Below are positions 36,526 to 40,480 of a stretch of 40,480 nt of DNA, one piece after another. Within the stretch, counting starts at the first letter, position 1, and each line of letters starts with the position of its first letter. The notes under the pieces are model-generated. The model saw nothing but the letters and a program-made list of their open reading frames with translations, ran no database searches and was not told the DNA's origin. Source of the DNA: Thermococcus sp. (lineage in GTDB: Archaea; Methanobacteriota_B; Thermococci; Thermococcales; Thermococcaceae); assembly GCF_017656495.1 (NCBI RefSeq), contig NZ_JACDNS010000019.1:1-40480 (forward strand), read 5' to 3'. The position numbers and the translations under genes were made by a program.

Positions 36526-36538
36526 AGCTTAAAAGCTT
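36526..36538 (-). promoter_or_regulatory. Putative promoter of the THUMP-SPOUT gene
   Basis: Minus-strand AAAGCTTTTAAGC with TATA-like CTTTTAAG at 36528-36535. It predicts a start near 36505, just upstream of the GGTGAT site. Confidence 0.4.
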
Positions 36539-36579
36539 TAGCAGAAGAGCTTTAATGGAGAAATAGAAGCAGAGAGAAA

Positions 36580-37182
36580 TCAAATCTCTGGTTCAGCAAG
36601 AACCTTAATTTTTCTGATTTCTGCTCTTTTGAGTGGGTATATCTTCTTTGCTTCCTTGGCAATCTCAGCAGCCATCTTGCCTGTGACAGCTTCAAGGACA
36701 AACTGTGTGAACGGCAACTCTTCAGCCTTCTTGTATATGATGTTTCTCATAATTTCTCTAATTGCTCTTTCTTGGCTTGTCTGAATTCTCCTTATTGCAA
36801 TGACCATTCCCATAACTCTAAGCTTGTAGCCATCCTTCGTGGTAACATTAAAGATACCATCAATTCTTGTTGTTCTTCTTCTAACCAAGCTCCTAATGTA
36901 GCTCCTTGCAAGCTTGTGCCCTTTGAACTTTGTGTAAGCGTTCTGGCCCTTGACGTCATAAATCTGGAAGTAAAGCTTAACGTGACCTTTTGTGAAGTCG
37001 CCAGTTAAGTCCTTGAGGGTGGTCTCTATAACTCTTCCCTTAACCTTTTCGGGATCGTCTGCTGGTGTTAAACCAATCTCTTGACTTCCGAAAAACTCAG
37101 GAGCATAAACAATATACCACTGCTTAAGCTTCCATTTATCCCTTGCAGCAGCGGCCTTTTTTCTTGGGTTAGCTCTAGCCAT
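36580..37182 (-). CDS. rps3ae: 30S ribosomal protein S3Ae
   Basis: 200-residue archaeal/eukaryotic small-subunit protein (eS1). It begins [20 protein letters not shown] and contains the typical [20 protein letters not shown] and [20 protein letters not shown] stretches; strongly basic. GGAGGTG lies 7 nt before the ATG. It follows pcc1 by 18 nt and is probably the last gene of the S15-GAN-Pcc1-S3Ae operon. Confidence 0.97.
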   Translation of the reverse strand: MARANPRKKAAAARDKWKLKQWYIVYAPEFFGSQEIGLTPADDPEKVKGRVIETTLKDLTGDFTKGHVKLYFQIYDVKGQNAYTKFKGHKLARSYIRSLVRRRTTRIDGIFNVTTKDGYKLRVMGMVIAIRRIQTSQERAIREIMRNIIYKKAEELPFTQFVLEAVTGKMAAEIAKEAKKIYPLKRAEIRKIKVLAEPEI

Positions 37183-37200
37183 CTTAACACCTCCTAACTT

Positions 37201-37446
37201 TCACAGTTTTAAACTATCTTCGGCGATCTTGATTGAAAACACTAAATCATCCAAAGCCACTATAAGGCTTTCAATCTCACCGGAGTATTTAACTTTTGTT
37301 ATGACCTTACAATCTTCCCAATAAGTTTTAACCTTTAAATTTTTTGGAAGGTTTAAGTTATCAACATCAACAGCTCTCGCTATTGCCTCAGCAGTCTTTT
37401 CGTCGTCGTACTGCCAGATTATCTCTGCTTTAGCTTTAATTTCCAT
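37201..37446 (-). CDS. pcc1: KEOPS complex subunit Pcc1
   Basis: 81-residue subunit of KEOPS, which makes the universal t6A37 modification of ANN-decoding tRNAs. Pcc1 homodimerises, bridges two Kae1 subunits and helps bind tRNA. The sequence shows the two-layer pattern [20 protein letters not shown], then ARAVDVDNL and [15 protein letters not shown]. The start lies 11 nt inside the end of the RecJ/GAN gene, with GGGGGAG in that gene as ribosome binding site, so translation is coupled. Other KEOPS subunits are not in the window. Confidence 0.92.
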   Translation of the reverse strand: MEIKAKAEIIWQYDDEKTAEAIARAVDVDNLNLPKNLKVKTYWEDCKVITKVKYSGEIESLIVALDDLVFSIKIAEDSLKL

Positions 37447-38854
37447 TTGCCTGCTCCCCCAACGCTTTGTTTATAAGCTCTGCAAATTCTTCTAGTTTGT
37501 TCTTTGGAAATCTAATACCAGCGGCTATTGCGTGTCCTCCACCTTCTCCACCAATAATCTCTGCGACTTTTCTCAATGCTTCTCCAAGGTGATATCCCCT
37601 AGCTAACGCTCTTTCAGTAGTTCTTGCTGAACCTTTAATGAGACTATCGTCTTCTTCGCTGTCCGCCAAGATAATTACTGGTTTTTCTGGATTTGCAAGT
37701 TTTGAACTTATTGCAATATTTGCTGCTATACCCACAAGAGTATCTTTAATGTTCTTACCTGCATAAAAGACGTAGACGTTTTCTTTTTCAATGACTGTGC
37801 TGTTCCAATTCTGTATTAGGTATTTCCTGGCCTCAATTTGCTCTCTCTTGTATTCATCAACTAATTTAAGAGCTTCCTTGAAGGCACCTTCGTCCCCTAA
37901 ACATATTGCCACTCCAAGAGTGCCAGCGTTTAGTCTTCCAGTTGCATTGAGCAGAGTGGCAAATTCTCTTGCCTCGTGTCTTGGATCTCCTTCTTTGTAG
38001 GGCTTTATTAGGACTACATCTCCGATTATTCTGTCAATCACTTCCTTCCCAGCTCCGTGTTTGATCAAATGAATCACAATTAAGTCGTTGAACCTCTTCT
38101 TTTCCTCCTCTCTAAGCTGCCAGTAGTACATATCTGGATCAAATCCCTTAGCCCTGAGAAACTCAATGGCTTTTCTCTCGTCTCCAGTAATTTCTGGAAT
38201 CTCTGGATTGGTGGCATAAGCGAGCATTTGATAGAGCTTTCTCGTTTCTCTCCCATAGAGTCTAATTTCCTTTCTTATTTCAATCAAGTCAAGTTCTTTT
38301 GCATCCTCTATTATGTCCAAGTTCATACCGTGGAACTGTCCATCTATCTCTTGCATATCTCCAACGGCACCAACTAAGGCCAAATAGCTTAAATCCTTGT
38401 TTTTCTCGTTAATCTCTTTTGCAACAAAATAAGCAACACCAGAACCGCTTAGATCTCTGACGCTGTCGGCTCCAAATTGTGTTGGGTTAACTAAGATGTG
38501 ATTGTCGTTCTCAATCTCTCCATCCTCTGGTGGATGATGATCAGATATAACAACGCTCGCATCACTAAGGTATTTCTCAATGGATTTTATTGATCCGCTA
38601 CCTAAATCACTGAAAACGTAAATTTTCTGTTTTTCATTTGCGAGCTCTTTGATTAAATCTTCGCTGAGCTGCTTAACAATGCTTAAATGAAAGTTCCCGC
38701 CTTCTCGTGCAATTGCCTTTGCAAGAATAGCACCAGCAGTTATTCCATCGGCATCTCTATGAGAAATGATGCGTATAGTGTGCCCTAACTCAATGTGCAT
38801 TTTTATTAGTTCGGCACCTTCTCTAACCTTTTCTAAAAAGCCGCTCTTGTCCAT
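37436..38854 (-). CDS. RecJ-like DHH exonuclease (GINS-associated nuclease type)
   Basis: 472-residue DHH-family phosphoesterase. N-terminal DHH motifs are [12 protein letters not shown] (motif I), VFSDLGSG (II) and [12 protein letters not shown] (DHH box), then VGAVGDMQE. The C-terminal DHHA1 domain ends [19 protein letters not shown]. In Thermococcus kodakarensis the protein of this kind (GAN) binds the GINS complex and is linked to the CMG helicase as the Cdc45 counterpart; related Pyrococcus proteins degrade ssDNA or RNA. All metal ligands appear intact, so an active nuclease is expected. The second ATG (38854) is preferred because GGTG is then 5 nt away. It lies between S15 and Pcc1. Confidence 0.92.
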   Translation of the reverse strand: MDKSGFLEKVREGAELIKMHIELGHTIRIISHRDADGITAGAILAKAIAREGGNFHLSIVKQLSEDLIKELANEKQKIYVFSDLGSGSIKSIEKYLSDASVVISDHHPPEDGEIENDNHILVNPTQFGADSVRDLSGSGVAYFVAKEINEKNKDLSYLALVGAVGDMQEIDGQFHGMNLDIIEDAKELDLIEIRKEIRLYGRETRKLYQMLAYATNPEIPEITGDERKAIEFLRAKGFDPDMYYWQLREEEKKRFNDLIVIHLIKHGAGKEVIDRIIGDVVLIKPYKEGDPRHEAREFATLLNATGRLNAGTLGVAICLGDEGAFKEALKLVDEYKREQIEARKYLIQNWNSTVIEKENVYVFYAGKNIKDTLVGIAANIAISSKLANPEKPVIILADSEEDDSLIKGSARTTERALARGYHLGEALRKVAEIIGGEGGGHAIAAGIRFPKNKLEEFAELINKALGEQANGN

Positions 38855-38885
38855 CATATCACCTTAATAAGGAAAAAGTGAGAAA

Positions 38886-39341
38886 TCAGCGGACTAAGAG
38901 TTTTGCTTGCTCTGGATCGTATCTCCACTTTGGTGGTAGTTTTCCTGTTCTTCTATAGTATTTCACAAGTCTTCTAATCTTGCTCTCAATGAGCTGAAGT
39001 CCTCTTCTTGAGTGCTTATCCTTGGGGTGCTCCTCAAGGTGCCTTCTTAAGTTTACAGCTCTCTTAATAAGGAACATCAAGTCCTCTGGAATCTCTGGGG
39101 CTAAACCGTTCTCCTCGAGAATCTTGGTTATCTTTTTGCCTGTAATCAGCTTGACGCTTGGGATTCCATACTGGTCTCTGAGAATAGTCCCTATCATAGC
39201 GGTGCTGTAACCTTCTTTCCTAAGCTTTATAACGAGATTTTCAACTTCCTCAGCTGTATATTCCACCCAAGTTGGTGGAGCAGTCCTTGGGGGTCTTTTT
39301 GATCCAGATTTACCTCTCTTTCTCGCATGTATCCTTGCCAT
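38886..39341 (-). CDS. rps15: 30S ribosomal protein S15
   Basis: 151-residue uS15 that binds the central domain of 16S rRNA early in assembly. The archaeal N-terminal extension [19 protein letters not shown] precedes the core with [20 protein letters not shown], the conserved rRNA-binding helix-loop. ATG 39341 has GGAGGTG 6 nt upstream. The in-frame extension to 39536 is rejected because it crosses the promoter and leader. It heads the operon S15-GAN-Pcc1-S3Ae, with a structured leader at 39342-39400. Confidence 0.97.
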   Translation of the reverse strand: MARIHARKRGKSGSKRPPRTAPPTWVEYTAEEVENLVIKLRKEGYSTAMIGTILRDQYGIPSVKLITGKKITKILEENGLAPEIPEDLMFLIKRAVNLRRHLEEHPKDKHSRRGLQLIESKIRRLVKYYRRTGKLPPKWRYDPEQAKLLVR

Positions 39342-39400
39342 ACACAACACCTCCTTGGTGACGGCCAGCTCCCGCCAGCCGCCCCTTATGGCATAGCCAA
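39342..39400 (-). promoter_or_regulatory. Structured 5' leader of rps15 (candidate autoregulatory element)
   Basis: A GC-rich island in AT-rich surroundings. On the minus strand, arms GGCGGCUGGC (39383-39374) and GCUGGCCGUC (39369-39360) form a 10-bp stem closed by a GGGA (GNRA-class) loop. It contains a tandem U-G/G-U wobble near the loop and one more wobble near the base. Upstream lie smaller self-complementary pieces (GGCTATGCC, CCAATTGG). The ribosome binding site follows about 6 nt after the stem. S15 proteins are known to recognise G-U/G-C features in rRNA and to control their own mRNA in bacteria, so autoregulation is a reasonable but untested idea. Confidence 0.55.
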
Positions 39401-39417
39401 TTGGAATTGCTGAGGTG

Positions 39418-39432
39418 TATTTAAAAAGTTTT
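39418..39432 (-). promoter_or_regulatory. rps15 operon promoter
   Basis: Minus-strand BRE CAAAAC followed by TATA TTTTTAAATA (39418-39427). The predicted start is about 39396, so the leader is roughly 55 nt and includes the hairpin at 39360-39383. The box overlaps the stop codon region of the LAGLIDADG gene. Confidence 0.55.
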
Positions 39433-40344
39433 GCCTTTGGTTTTCTTAAGTTTGTATCCGCGAGGGGTTTTGTAGTATAATTCATGCCACTCAGAAATAA
39501 CCCTGTCATTAGGTAAATCCATGAGTTGAATAGCAAATTGAAGCTTCTTCATCTTAGTTGGTGAAGAAAATCCTACAAGTTTAGCAAAGCGTTTTACATC
39601 TGCCTTTCGACTTATTGTTAGAGTGTACATGTCAACTTTAGAAGTGTACTTAATACCACGGATTACAACTTCTCGTCCGATAAGGTGAGACTTTCTAAGA
39701 ATTGAATTTATTCCCAACTGAGCAAGCATATCTCTCACAGCATTGATCATCTTTAAACTGGAGTTAGCAACGCCGACCATAACTCGAAACCTATTCTTAG
39801 CTTCAATTATTGGATAACCCTCACTGTCAAAGAATCCTCTTAGAAACTCAGTTGGATAATACTCTGCAGTCTCAATCAATTTGTCAACGGGTTTGTTGAG
39901 AAACATAAAAAGCTCTTTGTTGCTAGCTTCTACGTACCCTCTGTTAACACGTGAGGCGTCTCTTTCAAAGCCAAAAGTTGAGTTAACACCAAGGGATAAA
40001 AGTGTCTTTGAAAATGTCTCTGCAAATTCTTTATCCACTACTTTAAGTTTTATTAAATACCTTCCATTAGACTTTTGGTGGATACTTCCATCACCCAGAT
40101 AGACTCCAATTATATATGAAAGCTCAGGGGAAGGTGTTAAGTTGATACGTTTTATTTTGTTAAATGGATTACTGTCTCCTTTGCACCATCGAATCACGGT
40201 TGCTTTAGAAACTTTAACATCAAATTCCTCGGCAACTTTGCTGACAATCATTCTATAACTAATTCCTTTTTCTTTTCGTAAACCCATGGCAAATCCAACA
40301 ATAATTTGCAATTCTGTTGGAGATAACTCTTTCAAACTACGCAT
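39421..40344 (-). CDS. Free-standing LAGLIDADG homing endonuclease-like protein with N-terminal HTH
   Basis: 307-residue protein. The N-terminal 60 residues look like a helix-turn-helix ([20 protein letters not shown], then ATVIRWC). Two LAGLIDADG helices follow: [14 protein letters not shown] with Asp85, and [15 protein letters not shown] with Asp173. Both catalytic acids are retained, so it may be an active monomeric endonuclease. It is not inside an intein or intron, but lies between initiator tRNA-Met and rps15. ATG 40344 coincides with the start predicted from a TATA box at 40366-40374, so the mRNA would be leaderless. The longer reading to 40416 is unlikely. A regulatory role is the alternative. 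Confidence 0.85.
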   Translation of the reverse strand: MRSLKELSPTELQIIVGFAMGLRKEKGISYRMIVSKVAEEFDVKVSKATVIRWCKGDSNPFNKIKRINLTPSPELSYIIGVYLGDGSIHQKSNGRYLIKLKVVDKEFAETFSKTLLSLGVNSTFGFERDASRVNRGYVEASNKELFMFLNKPVDKLIETAEYYPTEFLRGFFDSEGYPIIEAKNRFRVMVGVANSSLKMINAVRDMLAQLGINSILRKSHLIGREVVIRGIKYTSKVDMYTLTISRKADVKRFAKLVGFSSPTKMKKLQFAIQLMDLPNDRVISEWHELYYKTPRGYKLKKTKGKTF

Positions 40345-40363
40345 AGTTATAAGAAAACATGCA

Positions 40364-40378
40364 TCATTAAAAACTTTT
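40364..40378 (-). promoter_or_regulatory. Promoter of the LAGLIDADG gene
   Basis: Minus-strand BRE GAAAAG followed by TATA TTTTTAATG. Spacing puts the transcript start at about 40344, the ATG itself. Confidence 0.5.
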
Positions 40379-40426
40379 CTAAAAAACATTGTCCAAAAGC
40401 AACTCCCAGTGCACAAATGTATACAT

Positions 40427-40480
40427 TGGTAGCGGGGGGAGGATTTGAACCTCCGACCTCCGGGTTATGAGCCCGGCGGG
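40427..40480 (-). tRNA. Initiator tRNA-Met (CAT), 3' part
   Basis: The minus strand reads, from the right edge, an anticodon arm CCGGG-CTCATAA-CCCGG (CAT anticodon at 40469-40467), then a variable loop, a T arm with GGTTCAAATCC, and an acceptor 3' strand ending CCCCGCT-A-CCA (CCA encoded, 40429-40427). The final U72 implies an A1-U72 pair, and the anticodon stem has the three G-C pairs GGG/CCC. Both are marks of archaeal initiator tRNA rather than elongator tRNA-Met or tRNA-Ile(CAU). The 5' half, including position 1, is outside the window. Confidence 0.92.

Noticed and set aside
39342-39536. N-terminal extension of S15 by 65 codons
   Set aside because: It would run through the rps15 promoter, the leader hairpin and the ribosome binding site; the protein from 39341 starts exactly like other archaeal S15.
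40345-40426. Intron or intein remnant linking the LAGLIDADG gene to the tRNA
   Set aside because: The tRNA 3' half is continuous and the ORF lies outside it; no exon-like flanks or bulge-helix-bulge motif were seen.

Overview
The window is a slice of an AT-rich chromosome from a hyperthermophilic euryarchaeon of the order Thermococcales. The evidence is: an archaeal 16S rRNA 5' end; BRE/TATA-type promoters; GGTGA-type ribosome binding sites; eukaryote-like replication and repair proteins (RfcS/RfcL, RadB, HerA-Mre11-Rad50-NurA); archaeosine TGT; the FAU-1 ribonuclease; S3Ae; Pcc1; and three canonical box C/D sRNA genes with 12-nt guides. Gene content and low GC suit a low-GC Thermococcus or a relative such as Palaeococcus or Pyrococcus. 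Species cannot be fixed from the window alone.

Layout. 1-330: 5' end of 16S rRNA (minus strand) with its GC-rich leader and promoter. 431-3118 (minus): an unknown helical protein, then ASCH protein, DUF1614 membrane protein and PRPP synthase. 3253-4565 (plus): UPF0173 metallo-hydrolase and RadB. 4608-6747 (minus): coiled-coil/winged-helix protein overlapping FAU-1. 6868-9744 (plus): MoaA, a DUF835 membrane protein and a Trm5-type methyltransferase. 9731-12637 (minus): small membrane protein, RfcL, RfcS. 12707-15361 (plus): a decayed DUF457-type gene, glycine C-acetyltransferase (Kbl) and a frameshifted second DUF835 gene. 15363-16384 (minus): EndA and RimI. 16460-23634 (plus): a C/D sRNA, then the compact herA-mre11-rad50-nurA operon.

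23635-29713 (minus): TgtA, a 40-residue membrane ORF, a PiT phosphate transporter with a palindromic promoter, a family-2 glycosyltransferase and LonB. 29833-32168 (plus): a two-repeat protein of unknown function, a C/D sRNA, RidA, an unknown protein and a JAMM isopeptidase. 32169-33008 (minus): Clp-fold membrane protease, divergent from an ArsR-type regulator with a CVC motif. 33588-35445 (plus): MazG-like, Lrp-like, DUF92, then a C/D sRNA. 35440-39341 (minus): THUMP-SPOUT protein, then the operon S15 - RecJ/GAN - Pcc1 - S3Ae. 39421-40344 (minus): free-standing LAGLIDADG protein. 40427-end (minus): initiator tRNA-Met.

Themes. One is information processing: clamp loading, end resection, RadB and a GINS-associated-type nuclease. 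The other is RNA maturation and modification: EndA, TgtA, Trm5, THUMP-SPOUT, Pcc1, FAU-1 and the C/D guides. I see no CRISPR array, insertion sequence or obvious prophage. The least explained items are the structured S15 leader, the sRNAs with two guides sharing a 7-nt core, the palindrome at the phosphate transporter promoter, the decayed DUF457 and DUF835 genes, and several Thermococcales-type proteins of unknown function.
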